DNA of 64,000 nucleotides from Nemania diffusa (Eukaryota > Ascomycota > Sordariomycetes > Xylariales > Xylariaceae), in assembly GCA_038501195.1 (NCBI GenBank), contig JBBPUQ010000009.1:62001-126000 (forward strand), in the 5' to 3' direction. Positions 43,901 through 54,708 of the stretch are shown piece after piece. Below the pieces are notes generated by a model that saw only the letters and a list, made by a program, of their open reading frames with translations, ran no database searches and was not told where the DNA came from. A program made the position numbers and the translations under genes. Numbering within the stretch: the first letter of the stretch is position 1; each line of letters opens with the position of its first letter.

Positions 43901-46900
43901 TTAAATTTTTTAAAAATTTATTTTAATTAATTTAATATAAATATTTATTTTATATAAAAAAACTTATTTTAAAATAAAATAAAAATTTATTCAATAATTT
44001 ATTTAAAAATAATATATTTATTTATAATTTATAAAATTTTTTAGTTATAAATATTTTTATTATATTAATTATTTAATATATTTTTATTTTTTTATAAATA
44101 ATTATTTAATTTTTATATTAATAAATAAAATTTATATATTATAAAATTTAATTTAAAACTATTTAATATTTAATTAATAAAATATTTATTATAATTAATT
44201 TTATAAAAATTAAATTATTTTTTAAATATTTAATTATTAATTTAATATTAAAATTATTTTTATTAAATATTTATATTAATATTATTTTTAAATATTTAAA
44301 ATTAACTATTTTTATAATTTAATTATATAAATTAATATATTAAATAATATTAATTATATATTTTAATATTTTATTAATATAAATTTTAATAAATTTATTA
44401 AATTTTATAATAATATTAAATATTATTAATTATATTTTTTAAAAAATTAATAATATAATATTTTTTATAAAATTATTATTATTTTAAGTTTTTTATTTTT
44501 TAAAGTTTTTTTTATATTAATTAATATATTTTTATAAAAAAATTTATTTAATATTTTTATAAATAAAAAGCTTTAATTTAATTTTAATTTTAACTATTAA
44601 TATAATATTATTTAAATTAATATAATTTTAAATATTTTATATTATAATTTAAAACTTAAATTTATTATATTATTTTGATTAATTAAAACTAGTTTTTAAA
44701 ATTATTTTAATATTTTTATTAATTTTTTTAAAAAATATAATAAAAATATAAAAAAAAATATATTAAAAATAAATAAAAGTTTTTAAATAATATAAAAAAA
44801 AAATAATATAAAAATATTTATAACAATAAAAATTAAAATTATTTATAAAAAAATATTAATTTAATAAATAAATTAAATTTATAATTATTATATATAAAAA
44901 TATAATTAAATTTAATAAATAAAATTAAATAAATATAATTAAAACAATTTTAAAAACTATATTAAAATAAAATTTATTAAATTTTATTATTTAAATTTTT
45001 TAATTTTTAAGTTTTATATATATATATATATTTTTAATAAATATTAAAATTAAATATAATGTTTTATTTTTAAACTTTAATTTTATAATTATTTTTATTT
45101 ATTTATAATTATAAATATTTATAATAAATAATAATTTTAATAAATAATATTAAAAATAATAAAAAAGCTTTTATAAAAACTTTTTTTTAAACTTTTTTAT
45201 TAAATAAGTTTATTTAAATAAATTTTATAATTTAATTTTTTAAATTTGTTTTATTAAATTTATTTATATTATTACAAATAATTTATAAAAAAAAAAATTA
45301 AAAAATAATTAATAAAATAATTAAAACTTTAAAAACTAAATATAACTTTATAAAAAAAAGAATTTATAATAGTTTTTAAAAATAAAAATTATAAAAAATA
45401 AACAAAAAAGCTTTTTATAATTTTTTAAAAATTTTTATATTAAAAGAGTTATTAAATTAAAAAGTTTAATATTTAATATTTATTTAAATATTTTAATAAA
45501 AACTAATAAACTTTTTTTTATAAAAAAATTGCAACTTTAATTAATATTTATTTATTTTAATTAAAAATAAAAGTTATATTATATATTATAATAATAATAT
45601 ATTTTAATATAATATTTAAAACTTTATAATTAATTTATTTATATTATAATTTATTATTTTATTTATTAAATATTTAATTATATATTTTATAATTTAATAA
45701 TGAAAATAATTTTATATTAATTAATAATATTTTTAATTAAAAAAACTTTTAAATTTATATTATAAATTAAAAAATTAATAAATAAAATATAATTATTATA
45801 TTTATTATTAAAATTAACTTTTTTATTTTTATATAAATAATTAAAAAAGCTATATATATTAATTAATTAATTAATAAATTTAATATTAACTTTTATAAAT
45901 AATATATATATATTTAATATAATAATTAATAAATAAAAAAATTACTTATTAAAAAAATAATAGTTTAATATATTAAATTAAAATAAATAAATATATATAA
46001 TTATTAATTATATTAAAAAATTAAATATAAAAGTATTATAATAAAATATATATTTATTAATAAAATAATTATTAATAAATTTATTAAAACTTTTATATTT
46101 TAAAAATAAGTTATATTTTTTTAATAATTTAAATTTTTAATAAATATTTTAATTATTATTATTTAATTTAAAAATTAATTAATAAATAAAAAATTAATAA
46201 AATAAATAAAAAATAAATAGTTATAATTAATAATTATTTAAAACAAATTAATAAATATAATAAAAAAAAACAAAAGTTATATAATTTAAAATTTATTAAA
46301 TTATATATATTTAAAAAAAAAAACAATGTTTAAAAAATATTTTTTATATATAAATAATTTTATTATTATAATAGTTTATATTTAATTTAAAAACTTTTAT
46401 TAATTTTTTTATTTTTTTTTAATATATTTTATATTAATTTTTAATAAATTTAAAAAAATATAATTAATAATATAAAAAATAATAAATTTAACAATAAAAA
46501 TATTATTAATAAAAATATTAATAAATTTAAATTAATTAATTAATTAAAAACAAGTTATTTATATAGTTTTATATATATAATCATTTTTATAATTTATAAT
46601 TGTTTGATAAATTTTATTTAAATAATTTTTAAAAATATTATAAATAGATTATTAATAAAAAATTATATTAAATTATTATAAAAATATTATTAATTAATAA
46701 TTAATAAATATAACAAATATTATAAAAAAAAATATAAATATATAAACAATTTATAAATATTTTAATAATTTAAAAAAAAAAACTAATATAATTAATATTA
46801 TATTTTTATTAAAATATTTATAAATATTTAATATATTTATTATTAATTTATTAAAATTAAAAATAATAATAAAAAAAATAAATAAATAAATATAATAATA

Positions 46901-47650
46901 AAATATAATAAATATAAATTAAAATATATTTATTATTTTAAAAACTTAATAATAAAATATAATAAATATTAAAATATAAAAAAAATATAATAATAATAAT
47001 AATATAAATATTTTATAAAGTTTATTATTAACTTTTTAAAAATATATAAACAAATAATTTATTAAAAGTAAAAGTTTTTTTTTAAACTTTTTTTTTTTAA
47101 AAAAAAAAAAAAAAATAATTTATATTTATATTAATAATATTTTTGAAATATAAAATTAAATATTTATAAAAAATAATAAAAAAAAGTTATAATATAATAG
47201 TTTTTATAATATTAATAAATTATTTAATTATTATATATAAATATATAATTTTATTATATTTATTAAATAAATAATTATTTTAAAAATTTATAAAATAATT
47301 AATAAATATATATATTAAAATAATTATAAAAAATAAAAAAAAAATAAAAAAACAAGTTAAAAATTTTTAATAAACTTAATTATATTTATATTTAATATAT
47401 TATATATTTTTTAATAATTAAATAATAATATATTTATATAATATAAATTATTTATTTATTATAATATATTTAATAATATATTTTAAATTTTATATTATAT
47501 AATAAAACTTTATTATTTATTATATATATAAATATATTTATTATTAACTATAAAAATAATTATAAAATATAAAAAAAAATATTAAAATATTTATTTTTAA
47601 AAAAATATATTAAATTTAACTTTTTTTAAAAAAATTTAAACTTTATACAT
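40941..47650. other. Almost pure A/T block
   Basis: For 6.7 kb G and C are nearly absent, so no ancestral feature can be read. Together with 1-3,500 this is the most decayed part of the window. The transition to normal composition falls within roughly 60 bp near 47,700. Confidence 0.7.
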
Positions 47651-47699
47651 AAAAAATATATATTAATTATATAAGCAATATAGTTAATATTAAATAGTT

Positions 47700-48045
47700 T
47701 ATATAACGTACTAAAAAAAGCTTATTAGATAATTTTCTCAGATTAGAGCTAGTTACTAATACAACACTAGAACACATGCACTAAATCTGACGGAAAGCGG
47801 GTGGCCCGATGCGTCACTCTATTCCACTTCAGCAGTCTTTGCGAAAATTTTCATCAACCTTTCTAAGCTTTAGAGAATCATGTGAGGCACGTTAAACTAA
47901 GTGTTGGGATTGATTAGGAATCGTTGGTTCTAATATTTAGTCCTCTGTCCGCCATATTTCCTAAGCTAGCGTGATTCACGAAAGAGGGATCTCGAATGTC
48001 TTTTGCACATGAATCGGTGGAAACCCTTCTCTGCAACCCTCTCCT
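47700..48045. other. Isochore border and 3' flank of the minus-strand gene
   Basis: Composition becomes balanced here. No gene could be recognised. The stretch lies downstream of the stop codon of the 48,046-49,053 gene and probably contains its terminator region. Confidence 0.4.
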
Positions 48046-49053
48046 TTATTTCTTTTCTACTTTGCCGTAAGATATGACGGGTCTATCATCTTCCACATCC
48101 GAGTCGTAGATGATGACGTAATCATCTTTCTCCTCTTGCATCTCATCCTTTTCTGCCTGCTCTTTGAGGATCCGAGCGTCTTTATCGAAGTTATCGAGGT
48201 CTTTAGGGGTGTACCCACAATCCTTCTCAGGTTCACTAGCAAAGAACGATTTCAAGCCGCCTTCCAGATCATTGATTTCCATTTCTGGCAGTTTCTGATG
48301 GAAACGGTCCAAGGCACTCAATAGTCTGTGGCTCAGAGTTGGACTATGATCTTTCTACACACAGTAAGTCAACAGACGAAGTAGAACAGCCAGTCTTAGT
48401 GGATGTGGAAGTCCAAGTTCAATCGGTCAAGAAATGTAAATAGAGATGGGGTTTCATCTTACTGGAACGTCGGTCCTGCTCCCTGCTTCGTCGCCAATCG
48501 AGGGCCCCAGAAAGATATTTCGTGGCCAATCACACTATCGAGTCAGCATGAATGTTATTTTATCGGGTGATGAAAACTTACAATGTAGTCGTGGATGTCG
48601 TTGACCCAGATATGGAACGCAAATTTTGATGTTGCAGGATCGACTTTGGTAGAAAGCGAATGTCCCGGCACCAGAGGTAACATTTTCTTGGCGAAGAAGG
48701 TATCACCGACTGCGAAATCAGCAGAGAGCTTCTTGAACTTGAAGATGATTGCTTCACGCGTCTTGCCTTCCATGAGCCCAATTAGAGCCTTAGAAATTCG
48801 GGTATATGGGACCTAGAAAGCCAGCATAAGTGAACGGAAAAAACAAGGCGTGAGCGAGAACGAGATATAGTACATAATGGTTATAGACTGAAGTATGTGG
48901 CAGCACGCCCTTATATGCGTCCTTGTACTTCCGAACCGTCTTTTTGACATGAGATGGGATCGATCCTCGTTGGTGTGCCACATATACAATGGTCTCGTTG
49001 AGCCAATCTTCATGTTCCCCATTGAAGTCGGATTCACCCCATAGAACAATCAT
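48046..49053 (-). CDS. Unrecognised 263-aa protein, four exons
   Basis: I do not recognise the family. The model joins four minus-strand exons: 49,053-48,874, 48,812-48,582, 48,534-48,463 and 48,354-48,046. They are separated by introns of 61, 47 and 108 nt with GT..AG ends (GTACTA/CTAG, GTAAGT/ATAG, GTAAGA/GTAG) and CTGAC- or TTAC-like branch sites. All junctions are in phase 0 and the joined frame is 792 nt with one stop. The start ATG follows CGCCATC, and a TATAAG box lies about 85 bp upstream. There is no signal peptide or membrane segment. The middle (about residues 61-137) is a basic/hydrophobic mix. The C-terminal 100 residues are strongly charged and end in an acidic patch (YDSDVEDD) followed by a Lys-rich tail, which suggests a soluble, possibly nuclear protein. 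The donor of intron 1 could instead lie 15 nt earlier. The small third exon is the least certain part. The next gene is divergent, 1.1 kb away. Confidence 0.6.
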
Positions 49054-49133
49054 GATGGCGACTGAAAATCTGTGAGGAGTGATATGATTTCTGGGAAAAT
49101 ACTGTTTGGAGAATGTTTACTCTGGAATAGGAG

Positions 49134-49145
49134 GATCTTATAAAC
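49134..49145 (-). promoter_or_regulatory. TATA-like box of the 263-aa gene
   Basis: On the minus strand GTTTATAAGATC reads as a TATA element about 85 bp upstream of the ATG at 49,053. Confidence 0.4.
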
Positions 49146-49298
49146 AGCTTGGGAATCGGGGACCGGCAACATAGATGAAAAGTGTACGGTGTTATCTTGC
49201 CGACTATGTGTAAAGTTCGCTGCATCAAATGAACGAAAAGCAGGAGCGCTGTTCAGCTGGTGTTTCGGACAAGGCCATGAACCAGTTCTCCCTATCAG

Positions 49299-49317
49299 TT
49301 GACGGGCTGCCCGTCAA
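49299..49317. promoter_or_regulatory. Perfect 9-bp palindrome, possible regulator site
   Basis: TTGACGGGCTGCCCGTCAA is a perfect inverted repeat with a single central base, 246 bp upstream of the minus-strand start codon and inside the divergent intergenic region. Symmetric CGG/CCG-containing sites of this kind are typical targets of dimeric fungal Zn2Cys6 regulators, but the binding protein is unknown. Confidence 0.4.
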
Positions 49318-49667
49318 TAGCCTTGATATGGTGGCTTTATCAGCTTTCAGCTCGAAGAGTGATCCCTGATTTTGCCGAAATAGTAACCCTCAAGCTGGAA
49401 CTTAAACGCTAAATGCCTAAGCAAGTGTAACATGAGGGCTGGGGTTTAGATTCTGAGCTTGTTATGGGCATAGTGAATTGAAACGGCTACAGGTGAACTT
49501 TCTAACCTCGTTCTCCGCGTCCACGTGTGAGCGGGCTAGCTCCTTAGCTCAACCAATAATTGTCCTAGCTAGAGCAGAGATAGGTTAGTTTTAGAACACT
49601 TGAATCTTTATAGTATAGAATCGATGATGTATTTCCTCTGTTAAACTAGTGGTGCCCGCAGGTCTAG

Positions 49668-49874
49668 ATAACTAAATGGGTGGCTAAGCGACCAGAGAAA
49701 GCACAGCCAAGCACACCAGCCCCAGTTCCTTCGTCCCAATCTGCACATAGCGCCTACAAGTTTAGCCCAAACGAGGCATTCGGCCGCGGCACGACCCGCG
49801 ACCTGCGACGCTTTACTATTTCGGCATCTACATCAGCTAATCCGGGGTTGATGCCAGAGGGTCTTTCTTTCTAG
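49668..49874 (+). other. Short open frame of uncertain status
   Basis: About 68 codons are open but there is no ATG near the beginning (an ATG at 49,676 is in another frame and stops at once). The encoded stretch is rich in Pro, Ser, Ala and Gln at first and then has FGRGTTRDLRRF. It could be a gene remnant, an exon of an unannotated transcript, or chance. It lies between the two divergent genes. Confidence 0.2.
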
Positions 49875-50021
49875 GCGATCTAGATCCTAGACCTCGGATA
49901 TTGACTGATAGTGTCAACTGTGGCTCAATTCCGCACTACGGGGTCCCCGAAACTCTACTGACATTTCAACAACTGGACGCGAGGGTCTTTGTTATGGGAC
50001 AACTTGAGGTCCGATGAGCTA

Positions 50022-50032
50022 TGCGCAGCGCA
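50022..50032. promoter_or_regulatory. Short palindrome upstream of the 243-aa gene
   Basis: TGCGCAGCGCA is a 5-bp inverted repeat around one base, about 120 bp before the ATG at 50,153. A role as a regulatory site is only a possibility. Confidence 0.25.
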
Positions 50033-50152
50033 ATGTAAGAAAATAAAAAGCTGGAGTTCTTCCCAGTATCGACTGTAAGACGCCAACACCAAGAATAATC
50101 CGCTCAATACACTCACTCCCATAATTGTTCATCACTTATCAACATCATCGAG

Positions 50153-50999
50153 ATGGGTAACGCGATCAGCGCCTTGACCAAACCAAATGAGGCAGCCGAT
50201 GAGAATGAGAGAAAGAAGAAGGAGCAGCTCGAGTTAATGATGAAGCTCGCCGATGCCCGACTGGACACCTTCCAAGGAGAGCTGGAGAAGATGTTTCTAG
50301 ACCGCGAGTCAGCCATGAAGACGAGTGTTCCTGGCAGAAGGGCCTTGCGCTTTGAACGTCATGTCAACGTTGATGCTGAAAGCACAGTAAGTCACAGGGC
50401 ATCATCTCTATCTTTTCGACAGTTTTCACTAACCTAGTTCTTTAGCCTGGCAAAGGGGTTGAAGATGCTGTCGATGCTTTTTTTGGCGCTTCTGAGACGG
50501 GTACCAAGGGTGCGCTCGATGGATTCAAGTCCGTGGTGAAAACCGGCCTTTCGGCCATTCTTGGCGATGCATCTGCTGGCGAGAGCTACGACAAGAAGTT
50601 TTTCGTCTGCATGAAACAGTCAGTCAAGTCCAAGCTGCGACACGAAAAGCAACTTTACTGACAAACTGACCTAGTAATGCAATTGTTCGCGTCGACATGT
50701 ACACTTACAAGTACACCTTCGGAAGCCAAGGCGTGGTCGACGTACACAAGAACATCCTGGCTTATATCCTATGCATTTCCGTTGTAGATCACAGAGATGT
50801 AACGCTTGACGAACTTATCTACCTTGCCTCGGAGTTCGCTGGCGATGGAGATGTTGGACCTGGATCGGGCTTTGCGCAGTACTTGGAGATGATCATGAAG
50901 ACGTGGAACGCTTTAAGGGCTATTGACCCTCTTCCGGTTCCCGGGAGACCGGCTCCAGAATACCCAACCAGCTTGGCATTACCGGTTAGACAGGCTTGA
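50153..50999 (+). CDS. 243-aa protein with N-myristoylation-type start, three exons
   Basis: Exons 50,153-50,386, 50,446-50,618 and 50,675-50,999 join to 732 nt with one terminal stop. Intron 1 (59 nt) runs GTAAGT to TTTAG with a CTAAC branch site. Intron 2 (56 nt) runs from the weaker donor GTCAGT to CCTAG with CTGAC just before it; it is the only nearby good donor that keeps the frame (CA+T, phase 2). The protein starts MGNAIS, which fits the N-myristoyltransferase consensus (Gly2, Ser6), so attachment to a membrane face is predicted. Residues about 18-50 are a charged helical segment rich in Glu and Lys. The second half is compact and hydrophobic/charged (KKFFVCMKHNAIVRVDMY, then SVVDHRDVTLDELIYLASEFAG) and ends in a Pro-rich tail. 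There is no signal peptide or transmembrane helix. It looks like a conserved fungal protein, but I cannot assign a function. It is divergent from the 263-aa gene. Confidence 0.75.
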
Positions 51000-51628
51000 A
51001 ATATCCATGTACCAAAGTTGTATAGTATGAACTTCATTGATAAACTCAAAGTATTCTGCAAAGAAAATCAAATAGGAGGTGATAGAAATAAACATTGAAA
51101 CCAATTCTCTTCTAGTGGTTCGTTACCCTAAGATATATTTTTACTGCACTTAGAATTTACTTCATTAGAAAACTAATTGATCTTAGATTTCTGTACTTTT
51201 AAAAATCATATGCTAACAAAATGGCTTTTGCAGGTTGCATGGCTTCTCTCTCCGGAATAATGAGCAAATACAGCCGAGGACAAAACACCGAGTAGGGGTG
51301 TATTTCTTCGCATGTTTATAATTCTCCGAGCTCGGGAAACATTCTTCGTGCGCTGTGCAACCCGAGTTGTTTGCTGCGATGTGGTCATCTCTATGAGCCT
51401 CCGAGTAAAAGGATCTATTCCAATAACCACATTTGATCAAGCTCTAGGGCGACGAGGGTGAGGGCGACGGCGACCTAGCCGGAGAGTCACTGAGATCTGT
51501 GCCATAATAGCTGTCCAGGCTGAGGGGTGGAGATCCATCGACGTCATCATTATTGTCAGCGAGAGCCGCAGTAGGCATAGGAGCGCTGCACGCCGCAAAA
51601 TCGACAATACATAAGTGCCCGCCTGTTT
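51000..51628. other. Intergenic stretch without a supported gene
   Basis: Several short minus-strand open frames overlap at 51,206-51,440, but none has a recognisable domain, start context or splice partner. 51,120-51,230 is somewhat AT-rich. An old gene fragment on the minus strand cannot be excluded. Confidence 0.4.
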
Positions 51629-51774
51629 CTATCCCTTTAGAAACCCCTCGGCTAGGTGACTTAAAGTAAAATAACGGCGGCTTTTACATCATCAGATGCA
51701 TCCAATCGGACATTAGTAAAGACCTGTTACTCCACTTTGAAGTCACATAGCCGAGGGGGTCTTTAAAGGGATAG
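51629..51774. mobile_element. Small terminal-inverted-repeat (MITE-like) element
   Basis: The left arm at 51,629-51,667 (CTATCCCTTTAGAAACCCC, then TCGGCTAGGTGACTT) matches the reverse complement of the right arm at 51,734-51,774 with few mismatches, over about 40 bp. The two arms enclose about 65 bp without coding capacity. A further match, AAGTG, occurs outside both arms, so the true ends may lie slightly outward. I found no convincing target duplication. It resembles a MITE mobilised by a transposase encoded elsewhere. Confidence 0.6.
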
Positions 51775-51989
51775 CGACACTTTTAACAGAACTCGGAGTT
51801 GGGTGTTCCCATGTCGTGGGCGTGCGCCCGGCGCTTCCCACCGTTTTGGCACCACATCTTGTTTAAGGTTTTGTGAATAAGTAGACCGCTGTAGAGAGGG
51901 CCAGGTAGAGCAAGAAGCAGTCAAGTCTAGTGAGACAGTGTGGGTGACATGACCGTATGGGGATTAGATTGACTAGGTCATCGAGTTTT

Positions 51990-52013
51990 AGTTTTTTTTA
52001 GTTTTTTTTTTTG
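51990..52013. repeat. T-rich run
   Basis: T-tracts separated by TAG lie beside an otherwise normal-composition segment. It may be the remnant of a poly-A tail in minus orientation, but no retroelement body was recognised next to it. Confidence 0.3.
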
Positions 52014-52188
52014 AGATAGTTAGCCCAAGCTAGCACTTCTTACAGAAAGGCACGTCTTTCGGCGGCCGCTTCAGAGGTCTTCTACTTTGCAATATATGTT
52101 TGCGTTACTAAAATACTATTTTCTTTAGCCTTGAATCTCTAGTCTTTAGAAATGAACGACATAACAGTGGTTAGTCCTCCAGAGTACG

Positions 52189-52211
52189 TAGTGTGTGTGT
52201 GTGTGTGTGTT
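52189..52211. repeat. GT dinucleotide microsatellite
   Basis: About ten GT units in a row, in the non-coding stretch between the MITE-like element and retrotransposon 2. Confidence 0.85.
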
Positions 52212-52552
52212 ACACTCTTTGTTTCAATAGACAACATGCAGCCAGTTGATCCTTGGCATTCCGTAAGGGATAGAAGGATTGGGCCATAATATTGAGATGC
52301 GACGGTACGAACTGGGCGTATCTGCAAAAATCTTTTGTGCATGAGTACTCCTTGGGGCAGCCAATAGCTAGCCATGTCAGATTAGTCAAGCAGAGGACGA
52401 GTCACACATTGTGCATCATGTGAGAACACCAAGAAGTACAAGAATTAGGGTGATTGTGTATCTTCAGTTTCACGCTAACTGTCTAGGGTTACACAATGCA
52501 AATGCTTTTCGGTGAATTAGCAATAGCATTACAGCTGTCGCTTCACCTTTAC

Positions 52553-52617
52553 TGTGACGGAAAAAACGACGCCGTTAATCCCCAGTCAGGATTAACGGTT
52601 ATATATGTGCTGTCACA
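52553..52617. repeat. Hairpin-forming inverted repeat
   Basis: CCGTTAATCC (52,572-52,581) and GGATTAACGG (52,589-52,598) form a perfect 10-bp stem with a 7-nt loop. Outside it, TGTGAC (52,553-52,558) and GTCACA (52,612-52,617) form a second, outer inverted repeat. The nested arrangement suggests a very small inverted-repeat element or a structured regulatory site. Confidence 0.5.
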
Positions 52618-52732
52618 TTTACTTTGCAAAGATTAATTAGTCACTGAAACTAAAACCTTGATTTGAATCTTAGACTCATTTTAAGCACTTTAGATTTTAA
52701 GAAACAATGATTTACTCCTTAAAGAAAACACT

Positions 52733-52737
52733 AAGCT
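52733..52737. repeat. Target-site duplication, left (AAGCT)
   Basis: AAGCT precedes the left LTR and AAGCC follows the right LTR at 59,444-59,448. The single difference is a C/T transition, as expected from RIP. Confidence 0.75.
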
Positions 52738-52973
52738 AGTTACAGTTGGTCAGTACTAGCTTGATCACTTAAATAAATTGAGTGGTTCTACTGCTTAGTT
52801 AAATAAGTAACCCTATTTACTGCCACTTTAAACCACTTTACACATATATATATAAGCAATTTTTTTGCAAAAAAATTTCTAACTTTTTTTTTTTTCTTTT
52901 TATTTGTAGATTTTTTATATAATATAGCTTTATTTGCTTGGAGCTCTGCTTTTTTTGTAAACTTTATACAATA
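52738..52973 (+). repeat. Left LTR of retrotransposon 2
   Basis: 236 bp, starting AGTTACAGTTGGTCAG. The outer half is better preserved than the inner half. Compared with the solo LTR at 38.6 kb, it has an extra ~25-bp unit that looks like a tandem duplication around CACTTAAATAAATT...CTTAGTTAAATAA. Confidence 0.9.
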
Positions 52974-54666
52974 ATTTATAGATTATTTATATTTATAAAG
53001 CATAAAAACTGCTTTTAAATATTTTTTACAAAAGAATCGAACTGCAACTAATTGCTGCAATAGCATTAACATTTAAAAAGTGCGCTACTTTTAAGCAGCA
53101 AGCTAAAAAACAAATTAATTTAACTTTCGATAAATTGTAACTGTTTGCAATTATAAGTAATAAATAGCTTTTTTTAACTTTTTATATAAAAACTAATATT
53201 TAAATATATTTTAAAAAACTTAGCTAAAATGTTTTAGTTATTATAAAAGCTAAAAATAACAATAAATTAATTATTTTAGCTTTTTTAGTAAAAAGCTTTT
53301 AAAACTAAATATAAAACTTTTTTTTTGTATATAAATATTATATTTTAAACTAAAAAAACTTTTTTCGAAAAACTGATTACTTGCTAAAAAAATATACTGT
53401 TAAACTGTATAAGCTTAACAAAATCGCTTTTTTTTTCATTTTTATTATTTCGTTAAAAAAAAAAACTTGGCTTAAATTTAACAAACTAGTTAATAAAAAT
53501 ATTTTTGCTAACTTAGTTAAATATTTTAACATTTTGTTTTAAAAAATAAAAATTAAATCTTTAATAATAATAGTATATTAACAACAAGTTAAAAATTTGT
53601 ATAATTTAGCTGTATTATTTATTTAATATATAAAGACTTTTATTAATTAAGCTAAAAAGTTTAATAAAATTATAGTTAATAAAAAAAAACAATTAAACTA
53701 TTTAATAAAAAATAATAAAAAAAAACTTGCTTTTAACTTTTATTTTAAACAAACTATTAACTATTTGTTTTAAAAGTTAAAAGCAGTTATTATTAAATAC
53801 AACTGTATTTAAAAACTATTAAATAAAACTAACTAGTATATTATTAACTTATTTTTTTATAAAAATAGTACTTTGAAATTTATTTAAATAAATAAAAGAT
53901 TTTATAAATTAGCTAAAATATTTATACTTATTTTTTATAATAATAAAAACAAAAACAATATTAAATTCGAAATATAACTATATGCTATAAAAAGTTAACT
54001 AATTGTTAACAAAAATTGGTTTGTTAGCAATACTGTAAAAATAACTAATATTAAAACTTATATTAGTAGTAAAGTTATTAAATATTTATTTTTATATTTA
54101 ACTGAGAGCTACTTTAATTAACTAACTACTATTAAAGCATTTTTTAACTATTTAAAAAAAAGTTACAAAAATATAAATACTAGCAAAAAGTTCAAATTAA
54201 AATAGAAATTTTTCGACTTTAATAATTATATTTTAGCTACTTTTTTTAACTTTAAAATTAATTTTGTTCAATTAATTAAAAAAACTAAGTTAAAAAAAAA
54301 AAATAAAAAAAATATTTTAAAAACAAGTTGTTTAATAAGCTACTAAGTATTTTTTTTGCTTATTTAAATAATAATGTTTTTTTTAATTAATATATTAAAT
54401 TTTATATTTAGTTAATTTATTAGATATATATAAGTAATAAAAAATATAATATTAAATATAAAACTAATTAGTTAATTTTTTTTAATAATATAAGCAAGTT
54501 TAACTAATATATTATTTGTAGTAATATTAGTAACTTTTTAAAAAGTATTACTAGTAATAAAAATAGTAATATTAAAGCTAACAACAATAATATTAAAATT
54601 TCGATAATTTGAAGCTGCAATATTTTAAACAACTTTAAATTGTTAAAACTAGCAAAAAAAAGCAAA

Positions 54667-54708
54667 TGTTTCAACTGCTAATAAAAAAAACATGTTTTAA
54701 AAAATTGC
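54667..54708 (+). pseudogene. Gag zinc-knuckle remnant
   Basis: In one frame the Cys-x2-Cys-x4-His-x4-Cys spacing of retroviral-type nucleocapsid knuckles is intact (TGT, TGC, CAT and TGC codons). Two codons between the second Cys and the His are now TAA. It lies upstream of the pol remnants, as expected for gag. The four ligands survived while the surrounding frame is broken. Confidence 0.7.

Larger units (their letters stand above)
1..47700. other. AT-rich isochore of RIP-type decayed repeats
   Basis: The block is dominated by A and T, contains no credible long open frame, and consists mostly of recognisable repeat remains. Decay is uneven. Positions 1-3,500, about 9,420-9,900 and 41,000-47,650 carry roughly one G or C per 60 bases. 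The younger retrotransposon at 3.5-9.4 kb and much of 9.9-40 kb keep about 10-15 percent. Where two copies can be compared (the LTR pairs), differences are almost all C/T or G/A transitions in both directions. That is the RIP signature known from ascomycetes. Only a 212-bp solo LTR near 38.6 kb keeps ordinary composition. Confidence 0.85.

Noticed and set aside
1..47700. Mitochondrial or plasmid DNA, because of the extreme A/T content
   Set aside because: No rRNA, tRNA or respiratory genes. LTR pairs with target duplications and transition-type decay indicate nuclear repeats.
48136..48324. Plus-strand frames overlapping the minus-strand gene
   Set aside because: They are antisense to well-supported exons with coherent splice sites.
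52139..52375. 78-codon minus-strand frame
   Set aside because: It contains the GT microsatellite as a Thr/His repeat and shows no domain or splice context.
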